Source of the DNA: Saccopteryx bilineata
Lineage: Eukaryota > Chordata > Mammalia > Chiroptera > Emballonuridae
Direction of reading: 5' to 3'
DNA length: 64,000 nt
Assembly: GCF_036850765.1 (NCBI RefSeq)
Contig: NC_089493.1
Coordinates: forward strand, 165,475,640-165,539,639
Positions 47,164-61,496 of the stretch are shown piece after piece (positions within the stretch are counted from its first letter, which is position 1; each line of letters begins with the position of its first letter). Under the pieces are notes generated by a model, which worked only from the letters and a program-made list of their open reading frames with translations, had not been told where the DNA came from and did not search any database. Made by a program: the position numbers and the translations under genes.

Positions 47164-47285
47164 TCGGTTCAAAACCCTGGGCTTGCCTGGTCAAGGCACA
47201 TATGGGAGTTGATGCTTCCTGTTCCTCTCCCCTCCCCTCTCTATAATGAATAAATAAAATCTTTAAAAAAAATAAACATACACAA
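47164..47285 (+). mobile_element. 5'-truncated tRNA-derived SINE (type B); last SINE before PURA
   Basis: Begins inside box B (TCGGTTCAAAACCC). Duplications AAAAGTCTACTATTGT lie at 47148-47163 and 47286-47301. Confidence 0.93.
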
Positions 47286-48378
47286 AAAAGTCTACTATTG
47301 TCTAATAAAAGTGTATTTTAAGGTATATTGCTAAGTAACTTCAAAATAAAATACAGTCAGTTAAAGTTAAGACAATGACTAAGTTTTCCTAAATCACAGA
47401 TTGACTTCTCTGAGATTAAAATGATAAAAGATGGTACGAGCAGTTCTCTTGTGCAGCCAATAATTTTTTAACTGAAATTAAAGGTGTTCTATGTGCGCAG
47501 TGCTGCAGAATGGAGATGTGACACCATACAAAGCGAGGGAAAAAAAGTTGCCATGCACCAAAAATCTTCTTAAACTTCGGTAAGATTTCAGAACAACGCT
47601 TAAAAGACACTTTATAGTTCTGCTTTTCAATTTCTGCATAGCAATTCATGAAAATTAACTCGCCCCTTTTACTTTCTCCTTCTCAACCCAAGGACGCATA
47701 AATAATATTTATCAGAGTTTTGTCCTTAGTCACAGTCCCTCAAAGGGGCCCACTTTCACCTACACTGCGTGGGAGGCTGGGCAGCAACCCCACGCTTCCT
47801 GTCAAGGACTCCTGGGGCTGGAGCCTGAACGTGGTCTGGCCACTTTCTTATTTATGCTAATTCTGCTGTTCTAGCCCCTCTTGGTGGGCGTCTGAAAGCC
47901 AAGGTGAGCCCCTCGGGAGAAAAAGGCCCACTGCCTCCTGCGAGATGAGGGCGGAACGAGGGCCGGAGGGGGGAGCCGAGGAGGGTGACGCGGTGGTAGC
48001 AGCACCAACTACGACGCTGAGGGCCCTAAGTTAGAGCTGACGCAGGCCCTATAGGGCTCTATTCCCGCCTGAGCTTGGCTTCGGCCTTCAAAGCCCAAGG
48101 AGGGATAAGTCCTCCAGGAGCCGCTACCGGCAGCGAGTGGAGGAAATGCGGGCAGAGGCCACAGGCAGCCCCCTCCTCAGACGCGCCTCAAGGCCTGGGC
48201 CGCTGACTGTGGACGCGCCAACAGCGGAGGGGGCGCGCGCACGCGCGAGATGTGGGCGGAGGGAGCGCGCTCGACTGTCGCCGCCGCGGCAAACTAAAAC
48301 GGAGGGACGCGAGGGCGGAGGGCGCGAGCCACGGATGGGGGGGGTGGAGAATGGTGGGTAGCGCGGAGCGCGCGCTGA

Positions 48379-48825
48379 CGTCGCCCGGAGTCACGCACGG
48401 AGCGCCGGGTTACGCGCCGACGTCTGGCTGCCACGACTTGCCGTCTGCGGCGGCGGCGGCGGCGACGAGCGGATCCCGCAGGGGAAGGAGGAGGAGGAGG
48501 AGGAGGAGGGAGAGCCAAGGGGGCTGTGAGTGAGCGGGAGAAGCAGGGTGTGAGCGGGGCTCGCCCGCGGGAGTTGAGAACGAGCGAGAGCCGAGCCAGC
48601 CATCCGAGCCGCCTCCTCCTCCTCCCCTCGGCGTCCCGCCCCCGCCTGCCAGCCCGCCCTCCTCCCTCCACAGCCAGCAGAGCTCTAGTGAGGCGCAGCT
48701 CGGCTCGCGCCGCTGTCCAGGGCAGGTGTGCGCGCGCGCGCGCCCTCCTCCACTCCCCCCCTTCCTCGCGCCTGCCTAGCGCGCGCCCTCCCTCACCTGC
48801 GGCAGGACAGCGCCCGCCCGCCTGG
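48379..48825 (+). other. PURA: PURA non-coding 5' exon (start approximate)
   Basis: GC-rich sequence ends in a strong donor (CCTGG|GTAAGC, GT at 48826-48827). Spliced to the acceptor ending at 54566 it would give the PURA leader. The distance to the coding exon, about 6 kb, fits the human gene, where a non-coding first exon lies about 6.3 kb upstream of the coding exon. No ATG was seen between 48379 and 48825. The 5' end is not defined by sequence; the start given is the first base after the last in-frame stop and is only a convenience. Confidence 0.65.
48448..48512 (+). repeat. (CGG)n then (GGA)n tract in the PURA first exon
   Basis: A short CGG repeat is followed within 25 bases by a run of GGA triplets, all of GGN form on the RNA-like strand. 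The Pur-alpha recognition element is (GGN)n, and Pur-alpha is known to bind rCGG repeats, so this is a candidate autoregulatory site. Confidence 0.5.
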
Positions 48826-51800
48826 GTAAGCCCCTCGCGACCTTTTCTGCTGCCACTGCCACAGCTCGAGGTGCCGCCCACCCTGTTTCTCTAATCGCCC
48901 TCTTGAGCCCCAGGAATAATTACTGTACCGTTGTAGGCATTCCCGCACCCTCCCTCCGGGACCCTGGTAGTGCAGCAACGCCCCCCCCCCTTCCGTAGCG
49001 CACGAACGAACTCCCTCCCTCCCACGTCCAAAAAAGAACAAAATCACACGCCCCTTAAGAGAAAGAAGACAATCCTACCTCCGCAGGCGCTGGAGACCAC
49101 CTATGGTGCCGTTTGCTTAGCAATCCCTAAGCCCCATTTTCCCTGGCTACCTTCGCCTGGGGCCTGGGACAGTGCGCCAAACGTGGCCGACACTCCCTGC
49201 ACAGCAACCCTAGCAGGTGGGGAGAGGAAGGAGGGTTCTAGGCTCCACTACTAAACCCTCCTCTCCTGTGTTCAATCTCCCCCCGCCCCCCCCCCCCCGC
49301 AATACATACACCCGTCTAGGATGCGTTGTAAAAATAAAGAATAATTCATTGATGCTGATATCGTAGACGAAGCCAGGCCTGAGGATGGGTGGCCCGGGCA
49401 AGGCATTTTTGCTGCCCCGCTGAACTATCAGCTCAACAGCCTCTTCTGCCTTTGTCCAGAGGCAAAAGGAATAGTTGTGAAGCCGGAGGGGCTTCCCTTT
49501 GAGCGACAGTGGGTCCCAGAAGCGGCTGAGATGTCGGTAGAAGGTACCCCTCCACAGACACACAAATATATCTGCCTTCAGCCTGAACTTGGATAGAAAA
49601 AGAGAAAGGCCCAAGAGACCGACTGGGGCAACTTTCTTTGGTTCATTGCTGGCTACTCCCGAATAAATGCCACCTTAATTTCGCTGTCTCTGTGGACCCT
49701 CTTGAAGGTTCTAATTCGTTCTTATCAGCGCCCTCACGTTTATGTCGGACCAGTCGCTTTGGGGCAGCTTTCTGCAGTGGTGTTTATGTGTTGCGCGTCC
49801 TTGGAAGGGAGGTCCCTGTAGTTTACAATAGGCTAAATTCGGTTTGACATCTTTTGGTAGACTGTCAGAGAAGGAAAGGAATTTTTTGATTACCTGAAGA
49901 CCCTCCTACTGTTCCCCTCTCAAACTGACGTTTGCGAATTGCGGCTTTTAAAATTGGAGTGTTGGCTAGTGTGTGGAGAGAGTTGCTGATTTCATTCCTT
50001 TGGGTACTAGTAAAACCATTTAAGTATCAGCCGGAAGAGAGAGGGCTGTTGATATTTGCATCGGTTCTGTTTGGACCTTTTGGGTGCATAAAATGTCGGA
50101 TTTTCTGAAAATTTTTATCGAATTTAGAATGTGTGGTATGTTTATTTAACTCTTCTGTAAATGCTTAAAATGAAAACATTTTGTGAAATGCGGAGATTCT
50201 ATCACATGGATTGTTCTCTTCAGATTTTAAATGTTTAATTCATATCTTTAACCCTAAACATTAAAATAGCATTGAAGAGGCATAATTTTAAAGTTCAGAT
50301 GAGATATGGAGAGAGGACATACATTTTTTTAAATGATTGGGGAAATACTTTTACTGTTAGTCTTTGTTGTCATTAAATGTTAAGATCTACTTGAGAGTTT
50401 CTTATTTTTCTGGTAGATAGCCTTGAGAAGAAGTGGACAATTCCTCTACTTTAAACATTTGCAGTACAACATTCCAGTTAGTTTTAGTGATTTGGGTATT
50501 GAAGATAATTGTCTGGTTTAAGATAGTCATTTAACCTAAGCAGCAGTTGAAAACTCAAGTTTTAATATTCTTGTTCTTTTTTATTTTGGAAATCTGCGAT
50601 TTTGTGAAATATTAATCAGCATATTGTTTCTATTGGAAACTATAATCAAAAGGGTTTATTGCCCAGAAATAGATTCCCTCTCTCCAAGTTTATTTTATAA
50701 ATGTGTTAGTTTTTCACTTTTAAAAACCAAAGTTGAATTGGTTATTTCAAGAATCACCTGTAATTCAGGTGGAAGAAAATTGAGCCTTTTTTTTTCATTC
50801 TTGTTCTACCTAATGTCTGTTTCACTTGCAAACAATTTTTTGTTGGTAAGAGTTTGTTAAAGACATGGAGATAATGGGTTAAAAATAAAGCAATCTCTAT
50901 TCTCTCCAAAATGTGTGTGTAGTGTTAATAAAAGCACAAGAAATCTAGAGACACTTATTTTTTAAAATGTAAAGGAATTTAGAAAGAGAATATTTTATGA
51001 TTCTTTTTATTAACGTGGATATTTTGTTGCATATTAATATATTTCGTTTTCACTTTGTCTTTTCTACATTGCATAGAAATTTTAATTTTAATTTTACAAG
51101 TATTTGTTTTAAAATTACATATTCAAATAGCAAGACACTAAAACTGGCTTTTCATTTACCAAGTGAGTATATTGTTTAGGTAGTTAACAAATGGTTAGAA
51201 GTCATTTTAAATCCACAAATTTTCTAATGAATTTTCAATGTTAGGGTGCAAATATAACTTTGAAATTGTTTAACGTTCTAAACTTTTTGTTTTAAGACTT
51301 TACCTGAGTCAATATTCATTTCTCTCAGACTTCCTTTTTAGGGCTACTGTGTTCTATAGCCAAAGGAAAGCTATCTTTGACACCCCACACCCCACCCCTC
51401 ACCCGGCTAACCAAAAGCCCAGGCTTACAGGCTTATCCTGAAATTAACTCTCTTGTTAGAGTAGTGAAAAATGTACTAAATATACATTTTATCATTAAAT
51501 TATTTCGGAAAAGGCATTTTTACTCTTATTTGCTTTTTAGGTACATTTAAAAAGTAGGCAAGAATCTAGTTTATAATAGCAGAAATTTTATACATATATA
51601 ATAAATAGTATAAAATAAGTAAGTACATGTTTATGCGGAGAGATCCAGGTCTCAGTCGTTTGATAATTTGAGCTTAAAATTCCCAGTTTAGGAGTACAAA
51701 TGATATTTAACTTCTGTTTTGTCTAGAAACTTCATCAGTTGCCTCTGTACTGGAGATCTAAGAACTCGATTGCTGGTGACACTTTTTCAGAAAATCAGAG

Positions 51801-53649
51801 CAGTCCCAAACTAAAACTGCTTCAGAACCCCTGGACATAAATTGTTTGGGACGGAGGGCAAGAAATTTAGACTCCAAAGGTGGTCCAAGGAGGCTGGCAA
51901 TTTAAAGTCCTAGTTTTTTGTCCTGGGGGAAGCGATCATTAGCATGGAAGAATGGCGGGGACCAACAGGCGCGTGCCCCCTCATTGCAATCCCATTGGGT
52001 TTGCTGCTACTTTGAACTCTCTTCAGCGGATAAAGTCTTGGTATGGCGCGCGATAAACCCTTGAAGAAGAGCAGCGGCTCTTCTGGATCGAACTTCTACA
52101 GAGCTTAGGCTCAGTTTTCAAGTGGGACCGTGATGCCCTGCAGGGTTTTGTGCGGAGACCCTGCCACTCAGCTTTTGCCTCCCTGTTTGGGGCCGGGGTC
52201 TATCCAGGGTCCTGATCGCTGCTGCGGGAACCTAGAGGAGCATCCGCTTCTTTCCACATGCATTTTTTGTGTGTGTGGTGCGAAGTGCGCTAACAGTTTG
52301 TATGTCCCTTTCCCGACGTGAGAGGAGTGCAGAAAACCAGCACTGAAAGGGTACTATGTGGTACTGGAAGATGTGCCCCCATACTAAGGGGAAGTTCTTT
52401 ATGGTGCTCAAAGCCTGTATTTCTACCTTTTAGTGGGCCTCCCCGTTAGAGTCATTTCAAAGACTACTGAACCGGTGGATGATTCTAGAGCTGGCTCAGA
52501 GGGCTACCCCAATTTGCTCTTCGGTAGCCAGGGTGCTTTGCCTTGTTTCTTCCTTTTTAACGGGAGTAGCAAACGTCAGAGCAGAGCTGAAGTATCTAAT
52601 GCTGGGTAGAATGGGCCCCTTCTAAGAGAAAAAGGAAGCTGTGAATACTTAGCAGACAGGTTTGCCCAGGATGTAATGAGAAATATTAGGGGGCTTTGAA
52701 GGCTCAGGTATTGACAAGGCTTATGCCTTGGACTGGTCTGGGTTCCTTGATTATTAGTTCTCTTTTTAACCCTCCCTTTTCTAGGAAGCTTGGGCAACCA
52801 TGTACTCAGCTGTCTCTGGAGCTAAGAGTGAGGGAGGCAAGTCTCCTTACTTTGGAGGTTGGAGGATGTTCAATGGAAATGGAACCCATAGATGGGATAG
52901 GCAAACTCTTCTCAGGATGGAGGCAGTGATCCAGCTTGAGAAAGTCAGGAATAGGGCTGCGATGTCTGTATCTTCTGAGCCCCCTGTAGAAGGTTATGGG
53001 GATAATGTAGGGGGTCCTCTGAAGATAGGCCTTAGCTTTCCTATAGCTGTTAGGACTGCTAACTGTGGTGAGGTAGTTATGAACATTTGCTACATATCTA
53101 GGAGAGATAAAATAGGCCTTATATTATGCCTCAAATATAGGAAAAGAAAAATCAATGATTTCGGAGACCAGCGACAGACCCTTTAGCTGTCACTGCCCAG
53201 ACTCATTGGTTAACTAATGGTCGGTAACCTAGCTGTCTGCCTAAAAATCAGCGATCATTTAATGCTTTGCTTTTTGAGAGATGGGGGCTCTCCTTGACAC
53301 TTAGGAGTTTCTAACAGAGGTGAAATGGATGAGTGAACCTGCGTTAATGAATCCCGTAAGGAACTGCGTTTCCCAGGAAATTCCTGGCATTTTTAGCTCG
53401 TGAATATCCTAAAGCCTGCTTGGTTTTCTCCTCCGTTCTGGGTCCTTCCAGAGAGGAAGAAGAGTGGAAGAAGAGGGGAAGAAGAGGGGCTGAAGCCTCG
53501 GCAGGGCCTGCTTCATCCGCAGAGCTGGCTGGCAACCCAGGCTGGGCTCAGCTCTGAGCAGGGTTGCCCCCCTTCCCCAAATCTCGGAAGGAGGAGGGGG
53601 AGACAGGCAGACAGTCTTGGTCCCAAAGGGGACTGGTTGAAGGTTTTTG

Positions 53650-53783
53650 GGTGAGTGTGGGTTTTCCTTTTTTTATTGTTGCTTGAGGGGGAAGAGCAGA
53701 GCCAACGGGAACTGGCATTGCGGGCATCCCGGCCCTGGTGCTGCGGCCGTCCTCTGCTCAGCTCCCCCCCCCACCCCCCGCCG
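53650..53783 (+). other. PURA: possible alternative PURA leader exon ending in a GTGAGT donor
   Basis: Inside the proximal CpG island a consensus donor, CCGCCG|GTGAGTG, places GT at 53784-53785, 780 bp upstream of the coding-exon acceptor. Human PURA is reported to use several promoters that give differently spliced leaders, and this would be a natural proximal leader exon. Its 5' end is unknown and the start given is nominal. Confidence 0.4.
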
Positions 53784-54122
53784 GTGAGTGTGCCCGCCCG
53801 ACTGTGCGGGGCTGCGGTTGGGGGGAGGGGGGAGCGGGATCATCTGAGGCCAGAGCCGCTGCGCTGGGAGGGGGAGCGGCGGGAGTGAGGGGAGGGACCG
53901 GCTAGGTGTCTGCTGCTCCGCGCCACTGCTGCCGGTGCCCCGACCTCATCCCTGGCAGCCCCTTCTGCAGCTAAGGGTTACTGCCGCACCACCTCTCCTC
54001 TTCCTCACCCACCGCTGCGGCCAGAGCTCTGCGGTAGGAGACAGCCCAGCCAGGCGGCGTGTGGGCCGTTCTAGGTTTGGGTCTGGGTCTTTTAGGGGCC
54101 GGCATGGGAGGGGGTGGTGTGA

Positions 54123-55676
<1,554 letters not shown>

Positions 55677-55712
55677 TCAAACTGAATGGAAAAAAACCCC
55701 ACACACATGCAT

Positions 55713-55735
55713 ACACACACACACACACACACACA
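55713..55735 (+). repeat. (CA)n microsatellite at the start of the PURA 3'UTR
   Basis: About 11 CA units lie 37 bases after the PURA stop, followed by A-rich low-complexity sequence to about 55830. A polymorphic tract is likely. Confidence 0.9.
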
Positions 55736-58700
55736 GAGTCACACACACAGAAAATATACTGTAAAGAAAGAGAGAAAAGAAAAAGTAAAAAAGTAAAAAA
55801 GAAAACAAAAAACAAAAAAAAAACCCAAGGGAGCACCACCCACAGAACCTGCACCAACTGACAGTTTCTCTTCTTGACTTGCCACCCATCGCTGGATGTT
55901 GTCCACTTTATCCACCATATAAAACAGTAAGCAGCTGCTAAAACAAAAAAAATACAAAAAGTAATAACATTATATGAACTGTGTTTCCTACTTGATTAAA
56001 AAATATAAAGAACTGAGTGTTTATTTCCCTAATTAACCAAGAACTTTTGTACACGTTTAAGCTATTATTATTAAAAGTGTTTGCAAAATGGTCAAGATTA
56101 TAATATTGCTGAATTATATAAAAGTCCTTTTCATGTTGAGCTAACATTTGACTTTAGCACAAAAAAAGAGATATTTTAGAACACGTAAAATAATATTTTT
56201 AGTTTTTCTCATTTTGTTACCAAATTTCAAACCTTACATGGAGGTTATTATAGTATATTTGACACCCTATATACCTGTGATTAGAGATGTGTATATATAT
56301 GAGGGCTAGGCATGCTGTGTGTCTGAGCTTTGTCTAAATGTTATGCAGAAGTTTGTAGAGTTAAAGGTACGTAGGTTTAATTCATGCAAGGTAAACAATA
56401 AGTGCTCTCTTTTATACAATATGCATTGCATCTGGACCTTAAACATATAAAAATGGTCAGTGAAACTTCTGTGAACATGAAGAAATTATTAAAAAAGGCA
56501 TTTAAATGAAATTTGCTAAGTTGTGATTTTTATGGTTGGAACCAAAGTTATTCAAATAGCAAAAGGAAAAAGAGAAAGAGAAAAAGGAAATCTCCCATAA
56601 TATTTTTCTGCATCTGTTTGCTTTGAGTAGGCGTTTTGTCATTATTGTGTATATGAGATGTACTTGTATCATTCATAATATATTTTTTTTATTATGTGTA
56701 GAAAGATTTTAAAAACTTAACTAACGTGCAGCAATTTCCAGTGAACCTGTACTTGGACATCAGGTAGTGAGTCTATTTGTGGTCACTAGCACTGTCTCCT
56801 AAACTTGTAAGAGGTCTGAAGCTATCCTTTGGTTTTTGCGAGTGCTATTAACTTATGTAGACCTGTTAAAAAGCAGAGCAACACAATTATAGTTATCCTA
56901 CTGAGCCATGGATTCTGAGTTTCATTTTAAAAGAGAAAGCCAAGTTAAGTTGGTGTATGTAAAGGATTTCCATGTAGCTGTGGTGCTAGTTATTACTGGC
57001 TACATTATATGCTAAGTGTATTTGTGTTCCCCAAGTATACAAGCCTTCTATCAAAAGTATGTTTTTTAATTCATATATTGAAGGTGTAGGGTATGAAAAT
57101 GGAAAGCTTAGGAGAGCACTTGACCAAGCTGGTGTCCTCCAAACTGAAATTGTTTGTAACGATAGTCTTTTACAGGTTTTCATTTAAAGATGTTTGTGTG
57201 CTTTTAATTGACAACTAACTTCTTGCTGCTGTATAGTAAAATATTAATATATTTTTATCATTAAACTGCTGCATGACTATCATCTTTGAGTGAAGAGAAA
57301 ATGTTATGAAAAAAGATGCCTTAAACAGTACATTTGGTTTGGAATTCTGTAGAAAGTATTTTGGTTTAAAAAAAAGGATCTTGTTTGACAGAGAGAGTTC
57401 TGGGGATGTAATTGTTTCTTGGCAAATCCAGACGTATAGATCTAACTGCTGTATGTAGGAGATATCACCTGTAGGAGCCTGGAAGGTGTCAGTGCTTCTC
57501 ATATTGTAAAGCATTGGCCTAGGAAGGTGAAACAGTTGTCTTGTTTGAAGGATTTTTTTTTTTCTGCTGGTTCTTTGGGTTTGATTTGATATTTTTAAGC
57601 TCCCTGGTTGAGTGTGTTGTCTTTGTTTTTGAGATCTACTGTATGTGTTGAATAACAAGCTATTTCCATTGTACTGTGCATTTTCCCATTAAATTGTTTG
57701 CTTTTAATATTCATACAATGTTAAATATGAGGTGACCGTACAATAGTTAGGAGTTTCTTTACTTACAAAATCACTGGAAATGATTAAATTGCTTTTCCCC
57801 TTTCCCTAAGGTGCATTTTTCTTATTTCCACATAGTAAAGTTGAGCTTTTACAGTGCATAATGTGACATTTGGAATGCTTATCAACTGCATGTAAACATT
57901 AATAACCTGCACTTTTTTGTCTTAAGGTTTGTTGAGCTGTTTTGTTCACTGTACTTTAACTGTGATATGGAAAAGACTGCATTCTCTGTGCTGTTACTAG
58001 TTAGGAAAGAGAATTGCTTTGATTTTGTCTCTTGTTTACTATAGCTTCTTAAAGTTAAGCCTTGTACTACAGGTTGTTGGAGTACTCCTAGATCAGTGTT
58101 TCATAGTAGCCAGCAATAAGTAGTGCAGGTCAACAAAAACACAGCAAACTTAGGCAAAGTGTCCTTTCTTTGAGATGCAAGTTCTTTCATGGGGTTCTCT
58201 TTAGGGTCAGAGATACCTAAAGTGAAACCTTTCTTACCTATAGACTTCAGATTCTGCTTGGAATCCTACCGGATCAAGAAGCACATGTATTGTGCAATTG
58301 TCTTTACACTCTTAACAGTTAAACACAATCTTACTAAGGTTTTAAAACCATTGTCTGATTATTGTCAGTGGGTTTAAAAAAATCCACATGCAAATCTTTA
58401 AGACTTAAGAGAAGATCATAGAACAGACTGACTGTAAAGATGTTCTTTTTTGCATCTCACTTTACCTCCCCAAGCACCCTCCCAAATCTTCCCTTCTCCT
58501 CTCTCCAATTTCATCCTTTCCCCACCCTTCTCCCCCAGGTGCTCGGTACTTTACCAAGGTCTATATCTCAGTGTTTTATGTTGGAGTTTTTCCCTATTTT
58601 TTTATTTTACTAGCTGGTAAACCCTGTTTGTGCTGAGAAAAAAAGGAAATGGTTGGTATATTTGACCATATGTGTTATATAGAAGACAGTATGATCAAAT

Positions 58701-59950
58701 GTGCCAAAAACAAGCAAACAAAACTTTATTTCTGACAAGTATGCCTTATTTTTAATGATCTGCTTTGTCTTACATTTAAGGTCCAAGAGCTTGGCTAAAC
58801 TATCATTTGCCTAAGTAAAAAAACAAACAAAAAAAAACTTGAAATGCATTGCAATATTGATGTTCTTTAAAATGAGAGACACTGTCGAGTAATTTAATTT
58901 AGAGATCAGCCACCAGATTTGAAATGCCCATATATATGTGTATATGTTTGGTGTTGTTTGTTTGTTTTTCTTTTAAATCACCAAATCTTTTTTTAAGCTA
59001 CTTTTTATTTGTGCCTCCTATTTATCATGCTGATGTTAGAAGCAGCAGTCATCCAGCCACAGAGGGAGCTAAAGTTAACTAACCAGAACTGTAGAAATCA
59101 TTATACATGTCTTTGACAACAAAGGAAGTTTATAAGAAAAGCCATGTCGGCTTTTCCTCCACTAGATACAGATTGGAGGTAGATGAATATTTGCCAAATG
59201 GAAAAAACAGCAATGCTAGTCAGGAAAGATAGACTTTTCCAGCTTCTCAAAAGCCATGGAGAGTAGAAACCAAGATCAACAGAGAAAATAAAAAACCTTT
59301 GAAAGTCTCACTTTCTAGTTGTCCCATGCAGGGGTTGAAATTTGACTTTAAGTGGAAAGTATATAAATGTGTTCTTTAGGTCTTCACATCTAGAAATGGA
59401 TAACTATTTCAATTTGATTTTTCAGGTAATGGAGAAAGCTGCTAGTAATTTTAACCCCTGCCTAAAGAAGACAGTTTCATTTGGGAGCAAATACTTACTG
59501 CCTTGAAAAATAGCACTGTAATAGCCTATGATAATTAGTTGTAGAATAACCTTTATCCCTTTTAAACTATGCAAATTATTAAACAAGTGTAAATTAGGAC
59601 TCAAAGATAGTTGATTATATTGCAATCAGATGGCATTCACAAACTTAACTGGAGCATATACAAATAAAATCTATTAGTCTAAGAGTTTTGTATGATAACA
59701 GAAAAATATAATTTAGCTACCTATTCTAAAAATGGTGAATATTATTAATATTGTATAATAGGACTGGGAAGACTGCCTCCTTTTTTGAAGAGAGAAATTA
59801 AGGATTTTTATAATTGTTTTTCATCAAATTTTAATATTTTTGTCAAATTTTTAGGTATTTAATTTGTAAAACAGTTTGCTTTGTACTGGCATACAGAAAA
59901 TAGGGTATTGATTTTAAACTTTTTGAAGCCAAGTGATCAAGTACATTTGT

Positions 59951-59956
59951 AATAAA
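59951..59956 (+). terminator. candidate polyadenylation signal AATAAA (PURA)
   Basis: AATAAA is followed by T/GT-rich sequence (CAGTTGTACTCACTGTTTTC). It lies 4.3 kb after the stop and is a plausible end for a shorter PURA mRNA. Confidence 0.35.
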
Positions 59957-61490
59957 AGTCAATGGATCTATATCAGTTGTACTCACTGTTTTCATTTCTT
60001 ATTAATATAGGAATGCTGTACTTTTCTGGAGGAAAACTGAACTAAATTTGGGTGGAAGGGAGGGGAAAAGATAAGTCTATTGATAATAAGAATTTGGGTG
60101 GGTACTATGGCCCAAGCACTTTACATAATCTCTAAGTCAGTTAAGATTTGGTATATTAAAAAAGATGCTTAAGTCAATTTTTTGTTCCTGTTTTTTTTGT
60201 AATGGAAATTGATGTTTGTGGAGGTTATCTCATTCACTGCTTTGTGCTTTAACATTTTGCATTTGCATTGTTGAAACTTTCTAAACACATTTTTTTTAAT
60301 GACATTTTGGGTTATCTGCCAACTATGGTGACCCTACCTTGGGCATGATTATTTTTATCTCCCTCAAATGGCTCACCCTCTCTTCTTCATATTCCCACTA
60401 ATTTTTTAAATATTACTTAATACACACATACACATACACATGATTTTAGAATGGGGGTTTCTGAAATTGTTGCTTTGAATGCTTTCATAGCTGCACAATT
60501 CATTTTATTATACATGTGAACATATTTTCCCCTAAAACGTGAGATACCAAATCTAATGACTTCCCCCCCCCTTTTCAGAGTCTTTTTAATATCAGAATTA
60601 GATCTGCATTCTGCGTAAAAGGATGCTAAAACAAGGGGATCTCTAACAACTTACATTTGGAACAATTGGTGATAACTCTGAGTATAACATTTATAGTTGA
60701 TTATCCTTAAATTTGAATATCATAATAATTTGGAGATATATGTACTTCCCCAGGAAAGTGGAATGAATAGGAAAGAGAATTTATTGAAATTGCTTAAGTG
60801 AATAAATTCACTGAAATTATTTGTATGAAGTCCGTTAAAGTTGATTCATTTTTAAATCTGACCTTGTAATTGTTTTTTTCATTGCAAATAACTGAATATA
60901 GGCCATGCATAATGAAGTACACTATAAAACTAAAGTGACCACTGCTATTAAAATTACTGTTTTCACCCAGCAACATTAATTACTATACATAATTTACAAC
61001 ATTTTTAAGAACAGCTGATTCTAATATTTAAAAAGTTATTGATCATAAAACAAAATCTAAAATCAAGGCCTAGGTCATTTGACAGGATATTTTTGAACAT
61101 AAATTTAATTATTATGGGCTAAGTGAAGATCATCTATACTAGTTTTAGCATGAATCAGATAGCATTTCTTGATGCAAGAACAGCCAGATGAAAAGTGAAA
61201 GATGATTATTTTCAAGCCAATAATTTGTCACCTTTCATCTGCTAAACTAACTACCAAGTTTTTACGTTGAATGATTTAAGCTATTTATGTCTTTAGAAAA
61301 GTTGAAAGTAGCAAAAATCATGTGTTAGAAACATTTTTCTTAAAAAGAATTTCATAGCTACCCATTTATTTTTGTTTTGTCCCCATATTATGTTTGAAAT
61401 TTATTTTCTTTCTTTTTCCTGATGTGCTTTGCTTTTGTGGAAAATTGTCTTGTTTGATAGGTGGAAACATGGTGGTGATGCTCTATGTAA

Positions 61491-61496
61491 AATAAA
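61491..61496 (+). terminator. candidate polyadenylation signal AATAAA (PURA)
   Basis: AATAAA in a TGTAAAATAAAATTAC context, 5.8 kb after the stop. Usage is unknown. Confidence 0.25.

Larger units (their letters stand above)
47900..48880 (+). promoter_or_regulatory. PURA: distal CpG island / PURA distal promoter
   Basis: Base composition switches abruptly from AT-rich to very GC- and CpG-rich. There are runs such as GCGCGCACGCGCGAG near 48231, a CRE-like TGACGTCG at 48376-48383 and further GACGTC cores nearby. No TATA box is evident. The non-coding exon with its GTAAGC donor lies at the downstream edge. Because the island is bidirectional in composition, divergent transcription is possible, but no upstream gene was recognised. 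Confidence 0.75.

Noticed and set aside
48294..48881. 195-codon antisense frame in the distal CpG island
   Set aside because: Opposite to the PURA exon, rich in Arg/Ser/Pro from GC bias, no domain. A shadow frame.
55683..55957. Short antisense frames opposite the PURA stop region
   Set aside because: They arise from the CA repeat and A-rich tract read in reverse.
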